The position numbers and the translations under genes are program-made. Shown here one piece after another: positions 1-7,093 of a stretch of 34,832 bases of DNA. The stretch's first letter is position 1. Each line of letters opens with the position of its first letter. The DNA is taken from NCBI GenBank assembly GCA_030607735.1, contig JAUWJK010000007.1, positions 1-34,832 on the forward strand, read 5' to 3'. The stretch is from Candidatus Bathyarchaeota archaeon (GTDB lineage: Archaea; Thermoproteota; Bathyarchaeia; Bathyarchaeales; Bathycorpusculaceae). The notes under the pieces were generated by a model. It had not been told where the DNA came from, did no database searches, and was given only the letters and a program-made list of their open reading frames with translations.

Positions 1-47
1 ATGAAAAATAGATTGATCTGATTCAATATTTCCATTAGTTGATTAAA

Positions 48-776
48 ATGACAATGAGAGCATTTGATGTAGCAATTATAGGTATTTGTGCAGCTTTGTA
101 CGCAGTAATTGGTCGATTAACAGATTTTGGATTAACAGTAGGAGGCGTATCTTTTCTCCCAGCTGTTGTAATACCAGCAGTATTCGCTGTACTTTTTGGA
201 CCTTGGACAGGAGGAGTTGGAGCAGCAATAGGTATTTTTATAAAAGACATGATAACTCATGGTGATCCTCTATTAAGTCTTAGTGCTGGTGTCACAAGCA
301 ATTTTGTAGCATTTTTCTTAATTGGATACATTTCGCGTACTGAACTTGATAGTAAAAAAATTATTGCGAGCCTAATTATCGGTAGCGCTACAATATTAGC
401 GGCGTTTCTGTTGCCAGATCTTTCAGTGTTTCAAACTATTGTTTTGTTTGTTGGTACTGTTATTTCTACTTTAATCATAATTGCAGTTGTTTACAAATTC
501 GCACATGAGTGGAAAAGTTATACAGTTGGATCTATTATCGGGATTGGTGTAGGTAGCATCATAATTCCAATTGTACTTTGGGTATATAGTCAGATTTTAG
601 TTTCACCAAATGTCTATAATGCACCATTGCAGGTTTCAATTATGCCCATAATATTTGTTTGGACCTTTGCGACTGAAATACCTTTTATTCTTTTTCTAGG
701 ACCACCCATAATAAAAGCTTGTTACAAAGCATTTCCATCCCTCAAAAAAGAGAAGAAAGAAGAGAAAAACAATTGA
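48..776 (+). CDS. ECF transporter S component (putative pantoate/CoA-precursor uptake)
   Basis: This is a hydrophobic protein of about 242 residues with roughly six membrane segments. The N-terminal helix reads IGICAALYAVIG and is followed by the Gly/Pro-rich loop VGGVSFLPAVVIPAVFA, as is usual for substrate-binding S components of energy-coupling factor transporters. No EcfA or EcfT gene is in the window, so it would depend on a shared energizing module encoded elsewhere. It ends with TGA inside TTGA, where the TTG starts pantoate kinase, so the two genes are translationally coupled. That context suggests a substrate of the archaeal CoA pathway, most simply pantoate. The substrate is inference; the family call is from the overall pattern. 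ATG at 48 was chosen; TTG at 39 and ATG at 54 are possible. Confidence 0.8.
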   Translation: MTMRAFDVAIIGICAALYAVIGRLTDFGLTVGGVSFLPAVVIPAVFAVLFGPWTGGVGAAIGIFIKDMITHGDPLLSLSAGVTSNFVAFFLIGYISRTELDSKKIIASLIIGSATILAAFLLPDLSVFQTIVLFVGTVISTLIIIAVVYKFAHEWKSYTVGSIIGIGVGSIIIPIVLWVYSQILVSPNVYNAPLQVSIMPIIFVWTFATEIPFILFLGPPIIKACYKAFPSLKKEKKEEKNN

Positions 777-1711
777 CATCTAGAAGCTCAAAAGCATTTT
801 CTCCAGCAGGAATCTCTAGCTTTTTTGAAGTTTGTGACAAAACAGCTGAAGGAAAACAAATCAAAGACTTAAAGAAAATAGGAGCAAGAGGTGGAGGTTT
901 TGGTATTCAGAAAGGAATACTAACTGAAGTTTCAGCCGTGGAATCAGAAAAAAATAATATAACAATTGTAATAAATGGAAAAATTGCAATTGACGCAGAT
1001 ACAACAAAAACTGTTGCAAAAATGCTTTTAGATAAAGTCTATAAAAATTACCAAATAACTATTAAACATAAAGTCGAAATTCCAATAGGAACAGGTTTTG
1101 GCACCAGTGCCGGCGGAGCATTAACAACAGGTTTGGCTCTTTCAAAAATCCTGCAACTGAACCTTACCTATAATCAAATTGGCAAAATTGCCCATATAGC
1201 TGAAGTTAAATGTAAAACGGGATTAGGCACAGTTGGACCTCTCATGATAGGAGGCTGTGTTTTAACTATTGAACCAGGAGCACCAGGAATTAGCATACTC
1301 GATCGGATTCCATTAACTGATGAATATGCAATAATATCAGGAATTGTGAACCCTATACCAACAAAACAAATATTAAACTCCCAAAAAAGAAGACAAGAAA
1401 TAAATTGTTGGGGAAAAAAAACCCTTAAACAAATCCTCTATGAACCAACAGTAGAAAACTTTCTAAATTGTTCATTGAAATTTGCTGAAAAAACAGGTTT
1501 TATGACATCACAAACTAGAAAATTGGCAAAAATCGCAAAAGAATTAGGGGCAATAGGGTCAGCTCAAAATATGGTTGGAGAAGCAATCCACACTCTTACT
1601 CTCCAAAAAAACATAAAAAGTATTGTGGAAGCTTTTAACAAGATACTGCCAAAAGAAAAAGTTTTTACTTCAAAAATTGATTTTCAAGGAGCCAGACTAC
1701 TAAAAAATTGA
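773..1711 (+). CDS. Pantoate kinase (GHMP family)
   Basis: Phosphorylates pantoate to 4-phosphopantoate, the first step of the archaeal route to 4'-phosphopantothenate, which replaces bacterial pantothenate kinase. The product is about 312 residues. It opens with KAFSPAGISSFFEV, like the AFSPxHIxxFFE start of the archaeal enzyme. It carries the GHMP glycine/serine ATP loop PIGTGFGTSAGGALTTGLA near residue 105 and GCVLTIEPGAPG further on. A longer open frame begins at 719 but that part overlaps the transporter gene. TTG at 773, overlapping the upstream stop as TTGA, puts the start just before the conserved N terminus. It is followed by CoaD through a second TTGA overlap. The cytoplasmic enzyme and both neighbours form a CoA-synthesis operon. 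Confidence 0.88.
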   Translation: MTSRSSKAFSPAGISSFFEVCDKTAEGKQIKDLKKIGARGGGFGIQKGILTEVSAVESEKNNITIVINGKIAIDADTTKTVAKMLLDKVYKNYQITIKHKVEIPIGTGFGTSAGGALTTGLALSKILQLNLTYNQIGKIAHIAEVKCKTGLGTVGPLMIGGCVLTIEPGAPGISILDRIPLTDEYAIISGIVNPIPTKQILNSQKRRQEINCWGKKTLKQILYEPTVENFLNCSLKFAEKTGFMTSQTRKLAKIAKELGAIGSAQNMVGEAIHTLTLQKNIKSIVEAFNKILPKEKVFTSKIDFQGARLLKN

Positions 1712-2184
1712 AAAAATACAAAAAAGTGGCAATTGGCGGAACTTTTGATAAACTCCACAAAGGACACAAAATCTTACTTTCAAAAGCGTTTGAGATAGGT
1801 GAACATATCCTAATTGGGTTATGTTCTGATGAATTTGTAGACAGCATTAGAAAACCCCATCCTACAGCTCGATTTGAGAAAAGATTGGAAGAACTTGAGG
1901 TTTTTTTAAAAAGACAAGAGTTCTATGAAAGAGCTGAAATTATTCCACTAAATGACCCTTTTGGAAACACGATAAGTAACAAATGCATAGAAGCATTAGT
2001 TGTAAGTCACGAAACAAAAAGAGTGGCTATTGAAATTAATAAAAAACGTGCCAGAGCTGGTTTTCATCCACTTGAAATTATAATAATAAACATGGTTCCA
2101 GCTGAAAACTATAAACCAATTTCAACAACAAGAATTCGAAAGGGAGAAATAGATCGAGAAGGACACATCTTAAGAAAACTTTAG
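1708..2184 (+). CDS. coaD: Phosphopantetheine adenylyltransferase, archaeal type
   Basis: Transfers AMP from ATP to 4'-phosphopantetheine to give dephospho-CoA, the penultimate step of CoA synthesis. The 158-residue protein has the nucleotidyltransferase signature at its N terminus: AIGGTFDKLHKGHKILL (T/HxGH type, here HKGH) and, near the C terminus, the second ATP-contact motif ISTTRIRKGEID. Length and motifs match the archaeal/eukaryotic PPAT family rather than bacterial CoaD. The TTG start at 1708 overlaps the pantoate kinase stop as TTGA. It is the last gene of the rightward CoA operon and converges on the RHH fusion gene 16 bp away. Confidence 0.9.
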   Translation: MKKYKKVAIGGTFDKLHKGHKILLSKAFEIGEHILIGLCSDEFVDSIRKPHPTARFEKRLEELEVFLKRQEFYERAEIIPLNDPFGNTISNKCIEALVVSHETKRVAIEINKKRARAGFHPLEIIIINMVPAENYKPISTTRIRKGEIDREGHILRKL

Positions 2185-2200
2185 GAAGTTTCTAGTATTT

Positions 2201-3130
2201 TTAAAGAATTTCACCGATTATAGAGAGTGGTTTAGCAAATAGAGAAGAGATATCATCAGTTTTTTCAGGAGGAACAGTAAAAAGAACAACAGTTGCAGGT
2301 CCTGCTGATTTGTGTAAATCCACTTTTTGGACATTTCTTAATTTTAATTGCCTTCCAATGCCATTTGCTAGCATTCTAGCCTCATTAGCAATTCCATGGG
2401 AACCAACAGTAACAATATCATGAATAAATCTCTTTTGAGAGAGCAAAGTTACATCTCTCAAATTAGCAATCTCACCTCTGGATTCAGAAGGAACAACTTC
2501 GTTACCAATTCTGGGTTTTCCAAGAGCCATAAGTAAATCACCTGGATGAGTTTTTCCAACTCTTAGCTGATCATCATTAGCTAAGCCAATAACTGTTAAC
2601 CCAACTCCTGTCTGAACAGTTTTAAAGTTGTCCTCTGTATTTTCCATTAATATCTGATTAGGTTCAAGACCCAATACTTGAGATTCATTCCTTATTCCTT
2701 GTAATATTTCATAACCAGTTGGCTCTTTCTCAACCCCCAAAGTGGCAGATATTAATAACGGAAAAGCACCTGTAGCCGCTACATCCATAAGTGCAACTCT
2801 TGCAAGAAATTTTCCAAGAACTTTGCCTTCAACGTTTATTTGATCCATGGCTTTTGGACCAATCCCACCAGAAGATGTCGAACCCACCACTATAGCATGA
2901 CCTGTAGGAATTTTGAGAATGGAAACGTCCCCTCGTCGAGAATAGCTAACTTGAGAAGGTTTAACTTTAAAAGTTATAGGTCTTAGCAAAGTTCCAACAT
3001 TTTCAATAATATGCAGATAAACTACTAGTGATTGTCTTATAATTTCAGAACGAGTAATCCCATGCTTGTTTGAGAGATGTTCCAGCTTGGATGTTACTTC
3101 ATCAGAAATGCGTACATTTACAACCTTCAC
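2201..3130 (-). CDS. Ribbon-helix-helix DNA-binding domain fused to an AIR-synthase-like domain (putative ligand-sensing repressor)
   Basis: The protein has 309 residues with a GTG start. Residues 1-45 form a CopG/NikR-type ribbon-helix-helix: strand KVVNVRISDEV, helix SKLEHLSNKHG, then ITRSEIIRQSLVVYL. Residues from about 60 to 309 are homologous to the AIR-synthase-like protein at 3725-4501. Shared blocks include SGGIGPKAMDQI, LGKFLARVALMDVAATGA, EPTGYEILQGI, QTGVGLTVIGLA and KSAGPATVVLF. The neighbour's GCDSAGG is GSTSSGG here, and its TGGSEKNF is MENTEDNF, so the likely metal/phosphate-binding Asp and Gly-Gly are lost. This suggests a domain kept for ligand sensing rather than catalysis. 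It is divergent from the ECF S/AIR-synthase pair, which it could control. The regulatory role is inference. Confidence 0.75.
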   Translation of the reverse strand: MKVVNVRISDEVTSKLEHLSNKHGITRSEIIRQSLVVYLHIIENVGTLLRPITFKVKPSQVSYSRRGDVSILKIPTGHAIVVGSTSSGGIGPKAMDQINVEGKVLGKFLARVALMDVAATGAFPLLISATLGVEKEPTGYEILQGIRNESQVLGLEPNQILMENTEDNFKTVQTGVGLTVIGLANDDQLRVGKTHPGDLLMALGKPRIGNEVVPSESRGEIANLRDVTLLSQKRFIHDIVTVGSHGIANEARMLANGIGRQLKLRNVQKVDLHKSAGPATVVLFTVPPEKTDDISSLFAKPLSIIGEIL

Positions 3131-3212
3131 AAGTAATACACACTACGGTTGTAATACATATGGTAAGTCTTTTATTATTTTCCATTCCATCTTAAGAAAA
3201 GATGATAAAAAA
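3131..3212. promoter_or_regulatory. Divergent intergenic region with direct repeats (candidate operator)
   Basis: This 82-bp region separates the RHH-fusion gene (leftward) from the ECF S gene (rightward). It contains two copies of GTAATACA at 3133-3140 and 3151-3158, 18 bp apart, which suits cooperative binding of RHH dimers on one face of the helix. Read leftward, the second copy falls inside the TATA-like stretch ATGTATTAC, about 25 nt upstream of the GTG start. Read rightward, TTTTATTATT at about 3169-3178 could be the TATA box for the transporter operon. The repeats are visible; operator function is inferred. Confidence 0.4.
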
Positions 3213-3728
3213 ATGGCTAATAAAACAACTAAAATAAGTAATATGTTGAAAATTTCTTCACCTTGGTTTTTTGCACGATTAGCAATTTTTTCTGCACTAA
3301 CAGTTATAGGTTCTACTATTAAGACGCCAAGTCCCATTCCATCTGTATCTTTTGATTCAACTCCCGGATTCTTTGCAGCCTTATATTTTGGAATTCTTGA
3401 TGGAGCATTAATTTCAGGAATAGGACATTTGGTCACCTCTACCCTAAGCGGATTTCCACTAGGCATTTATCACATTCCAATCGCTATGGGTATGGCATTA
3501 TCTGGAGCGGCTATAGCTTTAATAAATAAAATAAACAAAAAATGGGGATTTATTCCAGGTCTAATAATAGGAGTAATAATTAACACTGCATCAGTAGTGT
3601 TTGCAGTTCCTGTAATAACTTGGGCTGGTGCAATTGCATTTGCTCCAGTTCTATTATTCGGCGCAAGTTTAAATGCTATTGTTTCAGGAATAATGTATAT
3701 TGCTTTGAGAGGAAAACTTTCAATTTGA
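3213..3728 (+). CDS. ECF transporter S component, CblT-like (predicted alpha-ribazole uptake)
   Basis: Small membrane protein of 171 residues. The start used is ATG at 3213 (MANKTTKIS), because the longer open frame runs back into the divergent gene. After a charged N terminus come about five hydrophobic segments with the pattern STPGFFAALYFG, GHLVTSTLSGFPLGIYH and IAMGMALSGAA. This pattern resembles S components annotated as CblT/CbrT-type transporters of cobamide precursors. It is coupled by a TTGA overlap to a stand-alone AIR-synthase-like protein, the same pairing as the CblT transporter and CblS kinase of alpha-ribazole salvage in Firmicutes. No ECF energizing genes are nearby. The S-component call is firm; the alpha-ribazole substrate rests on context and recalled family features. 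Confidence 0.72.
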   Translation: MANKTTKISNMLKISSPWFFARLAIFSALTVIGSTIKTPSPIPSVSFDSTPGFFAALYFGILDGALISGIGHLVTSTLSGFPLGIYHIPIAMGMALSGAAIALINKINKKWGFIPGLIIGVIINTASVVFAVPVITWAGAIAFAPVLLFGASLNAIVSGIMYIALRGKLSI

Positions 3729-4501
3729 AAAAAGATTTGTTTCTTCCAACACCGATGAAATCAATCAGAGATATTCTTATCTTTGAGTTTTCTTCTGGTG
3801 AGAAATTGGTAGTTGGATGTGATTCAGCTGGAGGAATTGGCCCAAAATCACTAGATAAGATTAAAGTTGATGGATACACTCTAGGAAAATTCACTGCACG
3901 AGTTACATTGATGGAAGTATTAGCTACTGGCGCAAAACCATTTTGCATAATAGATACACTTAGCGTAGAATTAAAACCCACTGGACTTGAGATTTTAGAG
4001 GGAATAAAAGAAGAAGCAAAAATAGCAGGTTTAGATCCTAAAGCTGCAATAACTGGAGGATCAGAAAAAAATTTTAAAGTTGAACAAACGGGCATAGGAG
4101 TTACTGTTATCGGACTAGCAAAAAAAGAAGGTCTGCGAATTGGAACATCAAAACCAAATAATATTATTGTAGCCATTGGCACACCTTGCGTAGGAAACGA
4201 AGTTATTTATGCAGAAAAAAACCAACGAATTGCAGATTTAATAGACCTCCAAAACCTGCTAAATTGCAAGTTTATCAATGAGATTATTCCAGTGGGTTCA
4301 GAAGGAATCAATTATGAAATTCAAGTATTAGCAAAGTGCTCTAATCTTAAATACAAACTAATTAATCAATCCAAATTAAATTTGAAAAAATCAGCAGGCC
4401 CAGCTACCGTAATTCTTGCTAGCTTAGATAAATCAAAACTAGCTGAACTTAAAACAATTATCGCCAAACCTATTAAAATAATCGCGCAATTACTCGCATA
4501 A
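3725..4501 (+). CDS. AIR-synthase-like (PurM/ThiL superfamily) protein, CblS-like kinase candidate
   Basis: The protein has 258 residues from the TTG at 3725, which overlaps the transporter stop as TTGA. It is a single PurM-like ATP-binding fold: VVGCDSAGGIGPKSLDKI near residue 25 (with Asp where the RHH-fused paralogue has Thr), then LGKFTARVTLMEVLATGAKP, TGGSEKNFKVEQTGIGVTVIG and the C-terminal KSAGPATVILAS. It lacks the second-substrate features of PurM, ThiL or SelD that I would expect in a housekeeping enzyme of those types. Coupling to an ECF S component suggests it phosphorylates the imported small molecule, as CblS does with alpha-ribazole. An internal ATG at 3755 is a less likely start because there is no gap to the upstream gene. 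Confidence 0.72.
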   Translation: MKKDLFLPTPMKSIRDILIFEFSSGEKLVVGCDSAGGIGPKSLDKIKVDGYTLGKFTARVTLMEVLATGAKPFCIIDTLSVELKPTGLEILEGIKEEAKIAGLDPKAAITGGSEKNFKVEQTGIGVTVIGLAKKEGLRIGTSKPNNIIVAIGTPCVGNEVIYAEKNQRIADLIDLQNLLNCKFINEIIPVGSEGINYEIQVLAKCSNLKYKLINQSKLNLKKSAGPATVILASLDKSKLAELKTIIAKPIKIIAQLLA

Positions 4502-4514
4502 ACTTAGGTAATAG

Positions 4515-4588
4515 CGGGCCCGGCGGGAATTGAACCCGTGACCCTCGGATTAAGAGTCCGATGCTCTGCCTTGCTAAGCTACGGGCCC
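4515..4588 (-). tRNA. tRNA-Lys(CTT)
   Basis: Read on the reverse strand, the acceptor stem GGGCCCG (4582-4588) pairs with CGGGCCC (4516-4522), and the discriminator is G at 4515. The anticodon arm GGACTCTTAATCC gives anticodon CTT, and the T arm contains GGGTTCAATTCCC. No intron is seen and CCA is not encoded. A TATA-like stretch (read leftward TTTAATATC) lies about 10-20 nt before the 5' end. Confidence 0.95.
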
Positions 4589-4737
4589 ACTAAAGATATT
4601 AAAAAACAAGCTTCATCAAGAAATATAGAGCTTACGGTTTCACATCATTTGTTTTTCATAAAACAATTCTCTAATTCAATCAAGTATAATAACATCTAAT
4701 ATCTAAACTGATTATAAAAATCTTAAAGGAAAGTATT

Positions 4738-5193
4738 ATGTTTCATAATAAACCCATTTCAATAACTCCAATTGGATATGTAGTAACCCAAGCTAAAGGT
4801 TCTGAGGTAAGGGATAAAAACATAATATCTCAAATAATTATCTACAATAAGTTTATTGAAGCCCTAAATTGTTTGGAAGAATTTTCTCACTTATTTATCC
4901 TGTTTTGGTTAAATAAAATTTCAACTAAAGACTTGCCCTTAAAAGTCCATCCTAGGGGTAGAAAAGAATTACCATTGGTTGGAGTTTTCGCTACAAGAAG
5001 CATGTTTCGTCCAAATCCAATTGGATTGACAATAGTTAAATTAATCAAAGTTGAAAAAAACGTATTATCTGTTCGCGGACTAGATGCATTCAATTTATCA
5101 CCTGTTTTAGACATTAAACCATACGATTTTTGGGATAAAAACAAAGAGATTAGCGTCCCAAAATGGTGGCAAAGTCTGGAAAAAGAAAAATAA
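4738..5193 (+). CDS. trmO: tRNA (N6-threonylcarbamoyladenosine(37)-N6)-methyltransferase TrmO (TsaA-like)
   Basis: SAM-dependent methyltransferase with the unusual beta-barrel TsaA fold; it methylates t6A at position 37 of ANN-decoding tRNAs. The protein has 151 residues, typical of the archaeal single-domain form. The N terminus ITPIGYVVT is followed by the family hallmarks HPRGRKELPLVGVFATRS (residues about 70-87), RPNPIGLT and VRGLDAFNLSPVLDIKPY. The ATG is preceded by AAAGGAAAG, a plausible ribosome-binding site. It is next to, and on the opposite strand from, a tRNA-Lys gene, but nothing shows coregulation. Confidence 0.88.
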   Translation: MFHNKPISITPIGYVVTQAKGSEVRDKNIISQIIIYNKFIEALNCLEEFSHLFILFWLNKISTKDLPLKVHPRGRKELPLVGVFATRSMFRPNPIGLTIVKLIKVEKNVLSVRGLDAFNLSPVLDIKPYDFWDKNKEISVPKWWQSLEKEK

Positions 5194-5267
5194 GCATTAT
5201 TTATGATTCAATGATGTTTAATTAATAGATCTATTTACTACATTTCACATGCTAAGGGTGGAAAATT

Positions 5268-5603
5268 ATGGATAAAGAACTAATCATGATAATGATTACC
5301 TCCAATTCAGAAAAAGAAGCAAAGATAATAATAAAAAATTTATTAAAAAATAGATTGATAGCATGTGGAAATTTAATTGGTCCCATATTTTCTAGTTTTT
5401 GGTGGGAAGGAGAAATTGAAAATAGCATAGAATATTTAGTTTTATTGAAGTCTAGAAAGGATTTATTTAAAAAAATTGAACAAGAGATATTGAAGTTTAA
5501 TAGTTATGAAATACCTGAAATTATTGTTTTTCCAATTATTGAAGGTTCAAAAGCGTATCTAGATTGGATAAATAAATGTCTTAACAAGTTTAACAAGCTA
5601 TAA
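5268..5603 (+). CDS. cutA: Divalent-cation tolerance protein CutA1
   Basis: The 111-residue protein is the usual length for CutA1, a trimeric ferredoxin-like-fold protein linked to divalent metal binding and tolerance; its molecular role is not settled. Family landmarks are ITSNSEKEAKIIIKNLL at the N terminus, RLIACGNLI, FWWEGEIENSIEYLVLLKSR and the C-terminal YEIPEIIVFPIIEGSKAYLDWI. It has a good Shine-Dalgarno (AAGGGTGG at 5254-5261). The stop codon sits directly before the palindrome upstream of the trp operon. Confidence 0.9.
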   Translation: MDKELIMIMITSNSEKEAKIIIKNLLKNRLIACGNLIGPIFSSFWWEGEIENSIEYLVLLKSRKDLFKKIEQEILKFNSYEIPEIIVFPIIEGSKAYLDWINKCLNKFNKL

Positions 5604-5604
5604 C

Positions 5605-5640
5605 GTACATTTATGTACTCAAAAGTCTTAAATAATACAA
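5605..5640 (+). promoter_or_regulatory. Putative trp operon operator and promoter
   Basis: A perfect 14-bp palindrome, GTACAT-TT-ATGTAC (5605-5618), lies 10 bp upstream of a TATA-like element TTAAATAAT (5628-5636). Its position fits a repressor or activator site. Its half-sites share GTACA with the TGTACA box known for the TrpY regulator of Methanothermobacter. No TrpY gene is in the window, so the regulator is unknown. It could instead belong to the end of cutA. Confidence 0.4.
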
Positions 5641-5676
5641 ATAAGTAGTGTTCAGAACCTTAAGGAACGTGTTAAC

Positions 5677-5785
5677 ATGAGGGATAGTATTTGGCAACCA
5701 CCAACCTAAGAGAACCAGTAAAACTCACAAATTAAAATATAAAAAAATCCCTTTTTCAGAAACTCCACTTGACATTTTTTCAAAG
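5677..5785 (+). other. 5' extension of trpE without an in-frame start; short Trp-containing ORF inside
   Basis: The trpE frame stays open upstream from 5786 to the stop at 5678-5680. It encodes KLKYKKIPFSETPLDIFSK directly before the first ATG, which looks like a normal TrpE N terminus. No ATG, GTG or TTG exists in that frame here. Two other frames do have starts. ATG 5677 gives MRDSIWQPPT and stops at 5707-5709; shifting +1 at its stop joins the trpE frame. TTG 5691, preceded by GAGGGAT, gives a start resembling MATTNLREPVKLTN; it would join trpE if one A were added in the AAA at 5729-5731. This could be an assembly error, a real mutation, a recoding site, or a leader ORF. Confidence 0.55.
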
Positions 5786-7093
5786 ATGCACAACAATTAT
5801 AAAAACGCATATATTCTCGAATCTATGGAAGGACCAAAAAAATTAGTCGAGTTTTCTTTCATAGGATTTGATCCTAAAGTAACAATTGAGATAAAAAATA
5901 AAGTGGCCATCATCCGTAATGAAAAAACAGGTGAAGAAAACAGGGAAAAAACTAACACCCCCCTAAAAACTCTTAAAAAAATTATGAAACATGAAACAAT
6001 TCCAAACAACGAATTCAGACTGATTGGAGGTGCAATAGGTTATATTTCCTACGATGCTATCCGTTATTGGGAAAAAATCCCCAATAACGCGAAAAACGAT
6101 TTGAACTTTCCAGATATTCAACTGGGAATTTTTGACGATGGCATAGTTTTTGATCATAAACAAAAAAAAGCCTTTTACTATTACCTTACAGACAACAGAT
6201 TATCAGAAGTTAAAGAACTACTCAAAAAACCAAGCAATTATCAACCCCTAAGTCATAGTCAACCAAAATTAAACATAACAAAAAAACAATTTGAAAGAGC
6301 TGTCAAAAAAGCTAAAAACTATGTAACTGCTGGCGATATTTTTCAAGTGGTCCTTTCTAAAAGATATGAGTTCTCAATTAAAGGAAATCTACTTTCTTTT
6401 TATAGATCTTTACGCGAAATTAATCCATCACCCTACATGTATTTTCTCAAAGAAGGAGATAGAAAAATTGTTGGATCAAGTCCAGAAATGCTCGTTAGAG
6501 TTGACAAAAGAGAGGTTAACACATTTCCGATAGCAGGTACAAGACCCTGTGCAGATAATCCTATTAAAAACAAACTATTAGCCCAAGATTTGCTAAATGA
6601 TCCAAAAGAACGAGCAGAACATTTAATGTTAGTTGATTTAGCAAGAAATGATATCGGACGAATAGCTAAATTTGGAAGTGTCAGAGTTCCAGAATTTATG
6701 AAAGTGCACAAGTATAGCCACGTACAACATATAGTATCCCAAGTATCAGGCAAACTCAAAGATGAAAATGAAAGCTATGATGCTCTAAGAGCAGTTTTTC
6801 CAGCCGGAACTGTTTCAGGGGCTCCTAAAATTAGAGCAATGGAAATTATCGAAGAACTTGAACCAACCAGAAGAGGGCCTTATGCAGGCGCTGTAGGATA
6901 TTTCTCTTTTAATGGTAACTCTGATTTTGCAATTACAATCAGAACTTTATTTGCAAACAAAAACAAAGCTTACATCCAAGCAGGAGCTGGAATAGTAGCA
7001 GATTCTATTCCCGAAAAGGAATGGTTTGAAACAGATCATAAAGCTCAAGCTTTGATAAAAGCCTTAAAACATTGCGGAGATAAAAAACATTGA
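5786..7093 (+). CDS. trpE: Anthranilate synthase component I
   Basis: Converts chorismate to anthranilate using ammonia supplied by TrpG; first committed step of tryptophan synthesis. The 435-residue frame from ATG 5786 has AYILES (the LLES-type tryptophan feedback element), [20 protein letters not shown], the chorismate-binding core [27 protein letters not shown] and [17 protein letters not shown], and the C-terminal [15 protein letters not shown]. The start is uncertain: about 20-30 conserved-looking residues lie upstream of this ATG without a start codon. If they are absent, the protein loses its first strand. The gene ends in a TTGA overlap with trpG, so synthesis of the two subunits is coupled. 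Confidence 0.9.
   Translation: MHNNYKNAYILESMEGPKKLVEFSFIGFDPKVTIEIKNKVAIIRNEKTGEENREKTNTPLKTLKKIMKHETIPNNEFRLIGGAIGYISYDAIRYWEKIPNNAKNDLNFPDIQLGIFDDGIVFDHKQKKAFYYYLTDNRLSEVKELLKKPSNYQPLSHSQPKLNITKKQFERAVKKAKNYVTAGDIFQVVLSKRYEFSIKGNLLSFYRSLREINPSPYMYFLKEGDRKIVGSSPEMLVRVDKREVNTFPIAGTRPCADNPIKNKLLAQDLLNDPKERAEHLMLVDLARNDIGRIAKFGSVRVPEFMKVHKYSHVQHIVSQVSGKLKDENESYDALRAVFPAGTVSGAPKIRAMEIIEELEPTRRGPYAGAVGYFSFNGNSDFAITIRTLFANKNKAYIQAGAGIVADSIPEKEWFETDHKAQALIKALKHCGDKKH

Noticed and set aside
719-772. Longer N terminus for pantoate kinase
   Set aside because: That part overlaps the transporter gene and is only a basic stretch; the family start fits TTG 773.
3066-3212. Longer N terminus for the second ECF S component
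   Set aside because: It would overlap the divergent RHH gene and has no family-like sequence; ATG 3213 starts a normal S component.
4515-4588. tRNA-Lys as attachment site of the mobile region
   Set aside because: It is more than 25 kb from the integrase and no copy of its 3' end was seen near the element.
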